Below are positions 45,650 through 54,658 of a DNA stretch of 64,000 nucleotides, piece by piece. The translations under genes and the position numbers were made by a program. The notes under the pieces were generated by a model. The model was not told the DNA's origin, searched no databases, and was given only the letters and a program-made list of their open reading frames with translations. Source of the DNA: Desertimonas sp963772825. Its GTDB lineage: Bacteria > Actinomycetota > Acidimicrobiia > Acidimicrobiales > Ilumatobacteraceae. Position 1 is the first letter of the stretch. Each line of letters starts with the position of its first letter. The stretch spans positions 1 to 64,000 of the forward strand of contig CAVYYX010000014.1 in the NCBI GenBank assembly GCA_963772825.1, written 5' to 3'.

Positions 45650-45901
45650 ATGTATCAGTTGTTCGCCCGCCTTCACCTCGCCGTGTTGGTGCTCACCGAT
45701 CCGTTCGCCACCCGACCATCATCCGCACGATCGCGCTGGCGCGACGACCGCGGCCAGGCAACCACCGAGTACGCCCTCGTGTTGCTCGCCGCCGCCCTCG
45801 TCGCCATGCTCGTGGTCGCCTGGGCGACAGCCGGAGGCGGTGCCGCCAAGGTCGCCCGCTTGTTCAACAGCGTGATCGACTCTGTCATCGACAAGGTCTG
45901 A
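45650..45901 (+). CDS. Flp-type mini-pilin (DUF4244-like)
   Basis: This 83-residue protein has DRGQATTEYALVLLAAALVAMLVVAWATAG, with the TTEYA motif of Flp/DUF4244 pilins and a single hydrophobic helix. A basic, fairly long leader (about 38 residues) precedes it, longer than classical Flp leaders. It ends KVARLFNSVIDSVIDKV. It is the likely pilus subunit polymerised by TadA-C. ATG at 45650 was chosen by frame; cleavage by a TadV-like peptidase is expected, though none is in the window. Confidence 0.85.
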   Translation: MYQLFARLHLAVLVLTDPFATRPSSARSRWRDDRGQATTEYALVLLAAALVAMLVVAWATAGGGAAKVARLFNSVIDSVIDKV

Positions 45902-45911
45902 GCGAGCGGCG

Positions 45912-46280
45912 TTGCGCATCCGCCGAGACGAACAGGGCCAAGCCGTCGTCGAGCTCGCCCTCATCCTGCCCGTGGTCGTGGTGTTCGTCGTCGCGGTGCT
46001 GCAGGTCGCCGTCGTCGCCCGCGACCAGCTGGCCATCGAGTACGTCGCCCGCGAGGCGGCCCGCGCGGCGGCGGTGTCCGCCGATCCGCGCGGCGCCGCC
46101 TCCGCCGCGGCACACCGGGTCACATCGCTGTCCCCGATCGATGTGTCGGTGAGCGTCGCCGGCGAGATGGTGCGAGTTCGCGTCCGCTACGTCAACGTCA
46201 CCGACGTCGCCCTCGTGGGCGTGGCGATCGGCGACGTCACGCTGGAAGCGACGGCGGCGATGGCGTGGGAGCCACCCTGA
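45912..46280 (+). CDS. TadE-like pseudopilin
   Basis: This 122-residue protein has DEQGQAVVELALILPVVVVFVVAVLQVAVV, the TadE/TadF-type N-terminal helix with Glu 5 after the processing site, then IEYVAREAARAAAVSADP. TadE proteins are minor pseudopilins. TTG at 45912 lies 11 bases after the pilin stop; the short distance supports operon membership. No TadF-like second pseudopilin follows. Confidence 0.85.
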   Translation: MRIRRDEQGQAVVELALILPVVVVFVVAVLQVAVVARDQLAIEYVAREAARAAAVSADPRGAASAAAHRVTSLSPIDVSVSVAGEMVRVRVRYVNVTDVALVGVAIGDVTLEATAAMAWEPP

Positions 46281-46309
46281 CGCGACGTTTCCGGAACTAC
46301 CGTGGGGCG

Positions 46310-46645
46310 ATGCGCTTGGGGGTGAGCACGAGCATCGTCGCCGGACGCCCCGTCATCTCGCTGACCGGGACACTCGACCTGTCGAGCGTTCCGGCGCTGC
46401 ACATGGCGCTGTCGAGCGGGATCATCGATCACCCGGCCAGCACGATCTGCGTCGACCTGCAAGGCGTCGACGCCGTCGACGACGTCGCCCTCGGTGTGCT
46501 CCTCGGTGCGGCCGGGCGGGCTCGTCGCGGCAGTGGCGAGCTCGTCGTCGTCACCACCGACGACGCCCTCCGCCAGCGCCTCGCGCTCACCGGCTTCGAC
46601 CGCGCGATCACCGTGACGACGTCGCTCACCGCAGCGCCGTCCTAG
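46310..46645 (+). CDS. STAS-domain protein, possibly non-phosphorylatable
   Basis: This 111-residue protein has the STAS fold of anti-sigma-factor antagonists: VSTSIVAGRPVISLTGTLDLSSVPALHMAL and DLQGVDAVDDVALGVLLGAAGRARRG. In SpoIIAA-type proteins the central block reads DSSGLG, and its Ser is phosphorylated; here it is DDVALG, without that Ser. It may act constitutively or in another partner system. ATG at 46310 was chosen over a longer frame from 46265 that overlaps the TadE end. Confidence 0.78.
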   Translation: MRLGVSTSIVAGRPVISLTGTLDLSSVPALHMALSSGIIDHPASTICVDLQGVDAVDDVALGVLLGAAGRARRGSGELVVVTTDDALRQRLALTGFDRAITVTTSLTAAPS

Positions 46646-46655
46646 TCCACTCGGG

Positions 46656-47681
46656 TCAGTCGGACTCGGAGGCCTCGGGGGGTGGGCGGCGGCGGCGGTC
46701 GGCGAGACGCTCCTGGGCGCGCTGTTCCTCCTCCAGGGCCGCTTCCTCGGCGACGAGGCGTTCGAGGTTGTCGAAGCGCTCGGGATCGAGGCGTCCCTCC
46801 TCGATCGCCAGGCGGACGGCGCAGCCCGGCTCCTGGTCGTGTTTGCAGTCGCGGAACCGGCACTGGTCCATCAGCTCGAAGACGTCGGAGAACGCCGCCT
46901 CGATGCCTCGCCCCGACAGCCACAACGACAAGGTGCGCACCCCCGGCGTGTCGATCAGCCAGCCGCCGTCGTCTGGCACGCGCAGCAGTTCGGCGGCCAC
47001 CGTGGTGTGCCGGCCACGGTGATCACCGCGCACCTCCGTGGTCGCTTGGCGCTGCTCGCCGAGCAGGGCGTTGACGAGTGTCGACTTGCCAACGCCGCTG
47101 GAACCGAGGAAGACGACCGTTCGTCCCGGGCCGAGCTCGCGGCACAGCTCGTCGAGCCCGCCGTCCGCCCGACCGCTCGACACCAACACCGGGACGCCGA
47201 GGGCGACCTCCTGGAGCTCCCGACGCGCCGGTTCCGGATCGGCGACGAGATCTCCCTTGGTGAGCAGAACGACGGGCTCGGCGCCGCTGTCGAACGCCAA
47301 CACCAACTCACGCTCCAGGCGACGCTGATTCGGTGCCACGGCGAAGGAGTGACAGAGAAAGACGACGTCGATGTTCGCCGCCAGGGCATGGGCGATCGCG
47401 CGGGCACCCTCGAACGACGCACGGCGCACCAACGCCGAACGTCGCTCGAGCACGTGCTCGACCCGTTCGCCGTCCGCCGACGCCACCACCCAGTCGCCGA
47501 CCGCGACCTCGGCACCGATGTTGCGAACCCGCGTTGGCCCTTCGGCGCCAGCCGGCACCAACAGCGTGCTCCAACCGCGGTCGATCCGGCAGACACGGGC
47601 AGGCGACCCCGGGGAACCAAGGGCCTCCCACGACGATTGGAAGTCGTCGCCCCAACCGAGCGACTCGGGCGCGGCTGCCAT
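46656..47681 (-). CDS. rsgA: Ribosome small-subunit-dependent GTPase A
   Basis: This 341-residue circularly permuted GTPase has an OB-like N-terminal domain, then G4 (TKGD, 141-144) before G1 (GSSGVGKST, 193-201) and G3 (DTPGV, 244-248), and a C-terminal zinc site C274, C279, H281, C287. RsgA helps late 30S maturation and release of assembly factors. It stands alone, convergent with the STAS gene. ATG at 47681 was chosen; an extension to 47741 has no family sequence. Confidence 0.93.
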   Translation of the reverse strand: MAAAPESLGWGDDFQSSWEALGSPGSPARVCRIDRGWSTLLVPAGAEGPTRVRNIGAEVAVGDWVVASADGERVEHVLERRSALVRRASFEGARAIAHALAANIDVVFLCHSFAVAPNQRRLERELVLAFDSGAEPVVLLTKGDLVADPEPARRELQEVALGVPVLVSSGRADGGLDELCRELGPGRTVVFLGSSGVGKSTLVNALLGEQRQATTEVRGDHRGRHTTVAAELLRVPDDGGWLIDTPGVRTLSLWLSGRGIEAAFSDVFELMDQCRFRDCKHDQEPGCAVRLAIEEGRLDPERFDNLERLVAEEAALEEEQRAQERLADRRRRPPPEASESD

Positions 47682-47910
47682 CACGATTGGCGACGGTAGC
47701 CATCGAACGGGCCGGGACCCCTCGCGATTGCTGGACGACACCGACTATGTCACGTCTGCTCGTCCTCGTTCGTCTCTCTACGGCGACACCACCTGCCGTG
47801 ACAACCGCCACTAGCCGATATGGACGAGTGGGGTAGAGAATTGGTGGGTCGCGAGCCGCGATGACTTTGGTCGGGGCTGTCCGTCCCCCCGAACCCCGAA
47901 AGGACATGCC

Positions 47911-50232
47911 ATGTTGAAACGCCTCGCCGAGGTGTGCTTCCGACGCCGGCGTCGGGTCGTGCTGTTGTGGGCCATCGGAATCGTGGTCCTCGGAGCGCTG
48001 ATGGGGGCGGTCGGTTCCGGCTACAGCTCCGACTTCACGCTGCCCGACGTAGAGAGCAAGCGGGGGGTCGACATCCTCGATGAGCAGTTCGGTGGGCAGG
48101 GCGCCGGCCAGATCGGCAACCTCGTCTTCGAGGCGGACAGCGGGATCGAGGACCCAGAGGTTCGCGCGGTGATCGAGCCGTTCCTCGAAGAGGTCGCCGC
48201 GATCGACGGCATCCAGTCGCTGACCAGCCCGTACGAGGAGGGCAACGAGGGCCAGATCTCCGAGAGCGGCGAGGACGCCGGCAAGATCGCCTACGCGTCG
48301 TTCGAGGCGCCGTCAGACGCCTCGTTCGAGGACACGGTGCTGATCGGCGACGACATCCGCGCAGCGATGCCGGAGTCCGAAGACGTGCGTATCGAGCTCG
48401 GGGGGATGGCCTTCGCCGAGTTCGAGGTTCCGTCGTCGGAGGCGCTCGGGCTTGGCTTCGCGATCGTGATCTTGATCATCGCCTTCGGTTCCGTGCTGGC
48501 GATGGGACTGCCGATCGGGGTCGCCCTCGCCGGCATCGTGTCGGGCTCGATCATCACCGGTCTTCTCTCCAACGTCATGAACATGCCGGAGTTCACGTCG
48601 ACGATCGGGATCATGATCGGTCTCGGCGTGGGCATCGACTACGCCTTGTTCATCGTCACCCGGTTCCGGGAGAACCTGCACACCGGTCACAGCATCGAGC
48701 AGTCGACGCTGATCGCCATGAACACCGCCGGGCGGGCCGTCGTGTTCGCCGGCTCGACCGTCGTCATCTCGCTGCTGGGCATGCTGATCATGCAGCTGGG
48801 CTTCGTATCGGGAATGGCGATCGGCATGGCTGTCGTCGTGGCGTTGACCCTGCTCGCCTCGCTCACTCTGCTCCCTGCGCTGCTCGGGTTCGCCGGTGAA
48901 CGGGTCGAACTGACGAGACGGCGTGGGCTCATCGCCGCCTTGCTGGTCGCTGTCGCCTTGGTCGGAGTGGGCTTGGGGATCCCGGCGCTGATCGTGGTCA
49001 CGTTGCCGGTGGCTGTCGTCGTGCTGTTGGCCAGCTTCGCCGTCTCCTCGCTGCGCAAGCCGGTGCTCGAACGGGAGCGTCGGCCGCTGCGGGAGACCCT
49101 CGCGTATCGCTGGAGCCGCGTCGTCCAGCACCGTCCGTGGACGGCGGTACTGGTTGGCGCCGCGCTCCTGATCGCCCTGGCGCTGCCGATCTTCGGGCTG
49201 CGCCTCGGCTTCTCCGACGAGGGCAACTACCCCGAAGACACCACCACCCGCCAGGCCTACGACCTGCTCGCCGATGGGTTCGGACCGGGATTCAACGGCC
49301 CGATCAGCCTCGCCGCCGAGTTGCCAGCCGGCACGGACCCGGCGGACCTGCAAACGGTCACCGATGCCATTGAGCCGAGTGTCCGCTTCGTCAGCGACCC
49401 GATCATCAACGACGAATCGACTGCAGTGCTGTGGCGGGTCGTTCCCGAGACGGCACCACAGGACGAGGCGACTACCGATCTCGTCAACCAGTTGCGCGAC
49501 GAGGTGCTCCCAGCTGCGACCGCGGGTACCGGCCTCGACGTCGCGGTTACCGGCGGAGTGGCGATCGGCGTCGATTTCACCGATTATTTGTCCGAGCGTC
49601 TGCCGTACTTCCTCGCTGCCGTGCTCGGCCTTTCCTTCCTCCTCCTGATGGTCGTGTTCCGATCACTGTTGGTGCCGCTCAAGGCGGTGATCATGAACCT
49701 GCTCTCGATCGGCGCGGCCTACGGCGTCGTCGTCGCCGTGTTCCAGTGGGGCTGGGGCGGTGGGCTGCTCGACATCGAAGGGGCACCGATCGAGCCGTTC
49801 GTGCCGATGATGCTGTTTGCCATCGTCTTCGGCCTGTCGATGGACTACGAGGTGTTCCTGCTCTCCCGGGTGCGAGAGGAGTGGGATCGCACCGGCGACA
49901 GCCGGGCCTCGGTTGCCGACGGGTTGGCCCAGACCGCCCGCGTGATCACCGCAGCCGCGGCGATCATGGTCGTCGTGTTCGGCAGCTTCATCGGCGAGGC
50001 CGACCGGGTCGTCAAGCTCTTCGGTCTCGGCCTGTCGATCGCCGTGCTGATCGACGCCACGATCGTGCGAATGTTGCTGGTGCCGGCGACGATGGAACTG
50101 CTCGGGGACCGCAACTGGTGGATCCCACGCTGGCTCGATCGGATCTTGCCGCGCGTCCACATCGAAGCGCCGCCCGACCTCGATACCGAGCTGGCCGAGC
50201 TGCAACGCGAGGAACCCACCAAGATCGGCTGA
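47911..50232 (+). CDS. MMPL/RND family transporter
   Basis: This 773-residue protein has the two-repeat MMPL layout: a first helix (VLLWAIGIVVLGALMGAVGSGYSSDFTLPD), a soluble domain, five helices with GIMIGLGVGIDYALFIVTRFRENL, a second helix-soluble-helix repeat, and FGLSMDYEVFLLSRVREEW near residue 645. The paired Asp-Tyr motifs (GIDYALF, SMDYEVF) are those that relay protons in MmpL3-type exporters. It likely exports lipids or drugs. ATG at 47911 has AAAGGA at 47899-47904. No TetR or partner gene is adjacent. Confidence 0.92.
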   Translation: MLKRLAEVCFRRRRRVVLLWAIGIVVLGALMGAVGSGYSSDFTLPDVESKRGVDILDEQFGGQGAGQIGNLVFEADSGIEDPEVRAVIEPFLEEVAAIDGIQSLTSPYEEGNEGQISESGEDAGKIAYASFEAPSDASFEDTVLIGDDIRAAMPESEDVRIELGGMAFAEFEVPSSEALGLGFAIVILIIAFGSVLAMGLPIGVALAGIVSGSIITGLLSNVMNMPEFTSTIGIMIGLGVGIDYALFIVTRFRENLHTGHSIEQSTLIAMNTAGRAVVFAGSTVVISLLGMLIMQLGFVSGMAIGMAVVVALTLLASLTLLPALLGFAGERVELTRRRGLIAALLVAVALVGVGLGIPALIVVTLPVAVVVLLASFAVSSLRKPVLERERRPLRETLAYRWSRVVQHRPWTAVLVGAALLIALALPIFGLRLGFSDEGNYPEDTTTRQAYDLLADGFGPGFNGPISLAAELPAGTDPADLQTVTDAIEPSVRFVSDPIINDESTAVLWRVVPETAPQDEATTDLVNQLRDEVLPAATAGTGLDVAVTGGVAIGVDFTDYLSERLPYFLAAVLGLSFLLLMVVFRSLLVPLKAVIMNLLSIGAAYGVVVAVFQWGWGGGLLDIEGAPIEPFVPMMLFAIVFGLSMDYEVFLLSRVREEWDRTGDSRASVADGLAQTARVITAAAAIMVVVFGSFIGEADRVVKLFGLGLSIAVLIDATIVRMLLVPATMELLGDRNWWIPRWLDRILPRVHIEAPPDLDTELAELQREEPTKIG

Positions 50233-50314
50233 CCGTCTCGCGCCGCTGCGATTCGGGCCAGCGAGCTGAAGGAACGCGCCGCGACGGGCGGCGCTGGATA
50301 ACCTCCGCGTCCCA

Positions 50315-52957
50315 GTGAGCAGACCACTCGTCGTCGTCGAGTCACCGGCGAAGGCCAAGACGATCTCCAAGTTCCTCGGCGACACCTACGACGTGCGCGC
50401 CTCGGTGGGCCACGTCGCCGACCTCCCGTCGAAGGGGCTGGCGGTCGACGTCGACAACGGCTTCAAGCCGACCTACGAGCTCACCGAGCGCGGCGCCCAG
50501 GTGGTCAAGGAGCTGCGGGTAGCGCTGAAGGACGCCAGCGAGTTGTACCTCGCGACGGACGAGGACCGCGAGGGTGAAGCGATCAGCTGGCACCTCCTCG
50601 AACACCTCAAGCCGAAGGTGCCGGTGAAGCGGATGGTCTTCCACGAGATCACGGCGACGGCCATCGATCACGCCGTGAGCAACCCGCGGGGCATCGACTA
50701 CGGCCTTGTCGACGCCGCCGAGACGCGCCGCATCCTCGATCGTCTTTACGGCTACGAGGTCTCCCCCGTGCTGTGGCGGCGGGTCAATCGCGGTCTGTCG
50801 GCAGGCCGTGTGCAGAGCCCGGCGGTCCGTCTGATCGTCGAGCGCGAGCGAGAGCGCATCGCCTTCGTCGCCGCTGGTTACTGGGACATCGAGCTGACGA
50901 CGGGAACGTCACCGTCGTTCACCGCCACTCTCGTGGCGGTCGACGGGCAGCGCGTCGCCACCGGCAAGGACTTCGACTCGTCTGGTCGCTTGGTCGGCGA
51001 TGCCGTCGCCCTCGACGAGCCGACGGCGCGATCGCTGGCGACGGCACTCGAGCCGGCCACGTTCACCGTGCGCAACGTCGAGGACAAGCCCTACCGATCG
51101 CAGCCCAAGGCCCCGTTCATGACGTCGACCCTCCAGCAAGAGGGTGGGCGTCAGCTGCGCTGGTCCTCGTCGCAGGTGATGCGCGTCGCCCAGGGTCTCT
51201 ACGAGCGTGGCTACATCACCTACATGCGCACCGACGCCGTCGTGTTGTCCGACGAGGCGCTCCAGGCGGTGCGCGCTGCCGTGACCAACGAGTACGGCGC
51301 CAACTTCCTGTCGCCGTCCCCGCGCCGGTACACGTCGCGGGTGAAGAACGCCCAGGAAGCCCACGAGGCGATCCGCCCGACGACCCCGTTGCGCTCGCCG
51401 CAACAGGTTGCCGGCGAGCTGAACGGCCACGAGCTGGCCCTCTACCGCCTCGTCTGGCAGCGCACCTTGGCGAGCCAGATGGCCGACGCCACCGGCCATA
51501 CCGTCACGGTGCGCATCGGTGCCACGGCGACCGACAACCGGGACGCCGAGTTCTCCGCGTCGGGGACGACCATCACGTTCCCGGGCTACCGGCAGGTGTA
51601 CGTCGAGGCCCGCGACGAGGGCGACGACGCCACTGCGGCTGTCGAACGCGACGAGCTGCTGCCGCAGCTGGCAAGCGGCGACACCGTTCCTGTCGACGAG
51701 TTGGAGCCGCGTGGTCACGCGACCACCGCCCCGCCGCGCTACACCGAGGCGTCACTCGTCAAGCGGCTCGAAGAGCTCGGCATCGGCCGTCCGTCGACGT
51801 GGGCGTCGATCATCCAGACCGTGCAGGACCGCGGCTATGTGTGGAAGAAGGGCCAGGCACTCGTCCCGACGTGGACGGCCTTCGCCGTCGTCGGCCTGCT
51901 CGAACAGCACTTCGACGAGCTCGTCGACTACGCCTTCACGGCGAAGGTGGAGACGGACCTCGACGCCATCGCCGCCGGCCAGCAGAAGAAGGACGTGTGG
52001 CTCCACGAGTTCTACTTCGGCGCGGATCCGACGAGCGACGACGCCCTGCCCGGGCTCAAGCGACTCGTCGAGGAGAACCTCGACAGCATCGACGCCGCAG
52101 CGATCAACACCTTCCCGATCGGCCACGATGCCGACGGCCAGCTCGTCGTCGTGAAGCCGGGACGTTATGGCCCCTACGTGAAGCGGGGCGACGACACCGC
52201 CGGCGTCCCCGACGACCTGCCACCCGACGAACTGACGATCGAGCACGCCCTCTCGCTGCTCGCCGCCCCGAAGGCCGACGAGCCGATCGGCGAGCTCGAT
52301 GGCCTCCCCGTGTTCGCCAAGAACGGCCGCTACGGCCCGTACGTCCAGCTCGGCACGCCGGACGCGCCGCCGCCGGGCCTCGAAAAGCCGAAGATGGCCA
52401 GTCTGTTCAAGTCGATGTCGCTCGAGCACCTCACGATTGCCGACGCCGAATCGTTGCTCAGCCTGCCGCGCACGGTCGGCACCGACCCGGCTGACGGTGA
52501 ACCGATCCTCGCCCGCAACGGTCCACACGGCCCCTACGTGCAGAAGGGCAAGGAGTTCCGCTCGCTCGACAGCGAGGAACGTCTGCTCACGGTCACCCTC
52601 GACGAGGCGCTGGCGCTGCTCGCCGCTCCGAAGGTCTACAAGCGTGGTGCCCGCAACCCGGCGGCCCGCGGTCCGTTGCGTGAGTTCGGCGACGATCCCG
52701 TCACGAGCCGTCCGGTCGTCGCCAGGGACGGACGATTCGGTGTGTACGTCACCGACGGCGAGACCAACGCCTCGATCGGGCGGGGCGACCGGATCGAGGA
52801 GATGACGCCGGAGCGGGCCTTCGAGCTGCTCGCCGTGCGCCGCGAACAGGTAGCTGCGAAGGGCGGTCCGGCGAAAAAGGCGAGCCGGGCCAGGAAGTCG
52901 CCCGCCAAGAAGTCGCCTTCCAAGAGATCGGCGGCCAAGAAAGACCCGCAGGAGTGA
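50315..52957 (+). CDS. topA: DNA topoisomerase I
   Basis: This 880-residue type IA topoisomerase begins VVVESPAKAKTISKFLGDTY (Toprim) with LATDEDREGEAISWHL, then the core with catalytic Tyr303 in GYITYMRTDAV. Actinobacterial C-terminal Toprim-associated repeats (LVVVKPGRYGPYVKRGDD and similar NGRYGPYVQLG, NGPHGPYVQKG, DGRFGVYV) follow, and a Lys/Ala-rich tail KKSPSKRSAAKKD. No zinc-finger cysteines are present, as usual in this phylum. It relaxes negative supercoils. GTG at 50315 was chosen from the conserved N-terminus; it is coupled to tmk (GTGA). Confidence 0.96.
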   Translation: MSRPLVVVESPAKAKTISKFLGDTYDVRASVGHVADLPSKGLAVDVDNGFKPTYELTERGAQVVKELRVALKDASELYLATDEDREGEAISWHLLEHLKPKVPVKRMVFHEITATAIDHAVSNPRGIDYGLVDAAETRRILDRLYGYEVSPVLWRRVNRGLSAGRVQSPAVRLIVERERERIAFVAAGYWDIELTTGTSPSFTATLVAVDGQRVATGKDFDSSGRLVGDAVALDEPTARSLATALEPATFTVRNVEDKPYRSQPKAPFMTSTLQQEGGRQLRWSSSQVMRVAQGLYERGYITYMRTDAVVLSDEALQAVRAAVTNEYGANFLSPSPRRYTSRVKNAQEAHEAIRPTTPLRSPQQVAGELNGHELALYRLVWQRTLASQMADATGHTVTVRIGATATDNRDAEFSASGTTITFPGYRQVYVEARDEGDDATAAVERDELLPQLASGDTVPVDELEPRGHATTAPPRYTEASLVKRLEELGIGRPSTWASIIQTVQDRGYVWKKGQALVPTWTAFAVVGLLEQHFDELVDYAFTAKVETDLDAIAAGQQKKDVWLHEFYFGADPTSDDALPGLKRLVEENLDSIDAAAINTFPIGHDADGQLVVVKPGRYGPYVKRGDDTAGVPDDLPPDELTIEHALSLLAAPKADEPIGELDGLPVFAKNGRYGPYVQLGTPDAPPPGLEKPKMASLFKSMSLEHLTIADAESLLSLPRTVGTDPADGEPILARNGPHGPYVQKGKEFRSLDSEERLLTVTLDEALALLAAPKVYKRGARNPAARGPLREFGDDPVTSRPVVARDGRFGVYVTDGETNASIGRGDRIEEMTPERAFELLAVRREQVAAKGGPAKKASRARKSPAKKSPSKRSAAKKDPQE

Positions 52958-53577
52958 CGCTGCCGCCGTACATCGTCTTGGAAGGGGCGGAGGGCAGCGG
53001 CAAGTCCACCCAGGCGGCCATGCTCGCCGCCTCGCTCGACGCTGTGCTCACCCAGGAGACCGGCGGCACCGCGATCGGCAGCCGCCTGCGCCAGATCCTC
53101 CACGACAACGACGTCGTCGAGCTCGATGCCCGTGCCGAGGCGTTGATCGCCGCCGCCGACCGGGCCCAGCATCTCGCCGAGGTCGTGATCCCGGCGCTTC
53201 GTGCCGGCAGGACGGTGGTCAGCGATCGCAGCGTCTACTCGACGCTCGCCTACCAGGGCTACGGCCGCGAACTCGACCTCGCCGAGCTACGCCGGCTCAA
53301 CGACTGGGCAGTGCAGGGCGTGTGGCCGTCGCTCGTCGTCTACATCGAGGCGCGCCCCGACGTCGTTGCCGGCCGCCTCACGGGTCGACAGCTCGACCGT
53401 TTCGAACGCGCCGGGGAGGCGTTCCACGAGCGGGTTCTCGACGGTTACCGCCAGCTCGCCGCGAGCGATCCGCAGCACTGGATCGTCGTCACGTCCGACG
53501 GCGCCAAGGAGCACGTCGCCGCCAACGTGCTGGATGCTGTCCGCCAGCGACTCGCAGACGATGACCGCCGAACCTGA
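52954..53577 (+). CDS. tmk: Thymidylate kinase
   Basis: This 207-residue kinase phosphorylates dTMP. P-loop EGAEGSGKST (about 9-18), DR motif VVSDRSVYSTLAYQG, and LID region with GRQLDRFERAGEAFHERV are clear. GTG at 52954 overlaps the topA stop. The topA-tmk-holB order is common in actinobacteria. Its end overlaps holB by 17 bases. Confidence 0.95.
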   Translation: MTLPPYIVLEGAEGSGKSTQAAMLAASLDAVLTQETGGTAIGSRLRQILHDNDVVELDARAEALIAAADRAQHLAEVVIPALRAGRTVVSDRSVYSTLAYQGYGRELDLAELRRLNDWAVQGVWPSLVVYIEARPDVVAGRLTGRQLDRFERAGEAFHERVLDGYRQLAASDPQHWIVVTSDGAKEHVAANVLDAVRQRLADDDRRT

Positions 53578-54631
53578 CGACCGTGCGATCTGGTCCGGCG
53601 TCGTCGGCCAGGACCGCGCCGTCGAGGCTCTGCGGCGCGCCGCTCGCTCGCCGGTGCACGCCTACCTGTTCGTCGGACCGCCCGGATCGACGAAAGAGGA
53701 AGCGGCCCGGGCCTTCGCCGCGGTCGTGCTGACCGGCAGTGAAGCGGCCGACGGCCGCGATGCCAGGCTGGTGCTCAGCGGCGAGCACCCTGACGTCCGC
53801 GAGGTCGCTCGCGTGGGGCCGGCGATCTCCGCCGAGCAAGCCGCCGAGATCGTCCGCCAAGCAGCACTGTCGCCGGTCGAAGGCGACCGCAAGGTGCTCA
53901 TCCTCCATGAGTTCCACCTGCTCAATGCCGTCGGTGCGGGTCGCTTGCTGAAGACGATCGAGGAGCCGCCCGCTTCGACTCACTTCATCGTCGTCGCCGA
54001 CTTCGTGCCGGTCGACCTCGTCACGATCGCATCGCGTTGCGTGCGCGTCGAGTTCGGACCGATCGCCGCTGAAGCGCTTGCGGACGCGCTTGTCGCCGAG
54101 GGCGGCGAACCGAGCCACGCAAGACAGGCCGCCGGCGCTGCAGGTGGCGACCTCACGAGAGCGCGCCTGCTCGCCGCCGATCCGCAGTTCACGGAGCGCC
54201 GGCGGGCGTTCGCCGACCTGCCGCGAACGCTCGACGGCACCGGGGCCACGGTCGTCTCGGCCACGGGCGAACTGCTGGCGCGCATCGAGGCGGCGGCGGC
54301 TCCACTGATCGCTCGGCAGACCGACGAGCTGGCTCGATTGGACGAGCGAGAGCAACGCCTTGGTACTCGGGGTAGCGGCCGAGCGGCCGTCGAGGCCCGG
54401 CACAAACGAGAGTTGCGTCGGCATCGAACGGACGAACTGCGCAGCGGCCTGGCGGCGATCGCCGCGACGTACCGCGACGCCCTCGTCGACGGCACCGCTG
54501 CCCACGACGACGGCGTGATCGCCGCCGTCCATCGCATCAACGCCACGCTCGAATCGTTCGAGCACAACCCCAACGAGACGCTGATGCTGCAGTCGTTGCT
54601 GTGGTCGTTGCCAGCGCTTCCGCCAGGGTGA
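53561..54631 (+). CDS. holB: DNA polymerase III delta-prime subunit
   Basis: This 356-residue clamp-loader subunit begins IWSGVVGQDRAVEALRRAARS, with HAYLFVGPPGSTKEEAARAFA, a degenerate P-loop lacking GKT as expected for delta-prime. Further blocks are LHEFHLLNAVGAGRLLKTIEEPPASTHFIVVAD and VTIASRCVRVEF. It helps open the sliding clamp. ATG at 53561 overlaps tmk in another frame. The usual zinc-finger cysteines of delta-prime are absent. Confidence 0.93.
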   Translation: MTAEPDDRAIWSGVVGQDRAVEALRRAARSPVHAYLFVGPPGSTKEEAARAFAAVVLTGSEAADGRDARLVLSGEHPDVREVARVGPAISAEQAAEIVRQAALSPVEGDRKVLILHEFHLLNAVGAGRLLKTIEEPPASTHFIVVADFVPVDLVTIASRCVRVEFGPIAAEALADALVAEGGEPSHARQAAGAAGGDLTRARLLAADPQFTERRRAFADLPRTLDGTGATVVSATGELLARIEAAAAPLIARQTDELARLDEREQRLGTRGSGRAAVEARHKRELRRHRTDELRSGLAAIAATYRDALVDGTAAHDDGVIAAVHRINATLESFEHNPNETLMLQSLLWSLPALPPG

Positions 54632-54658
54632 GGCGGCCGTGGTCAGCGTCTGCGTCGC

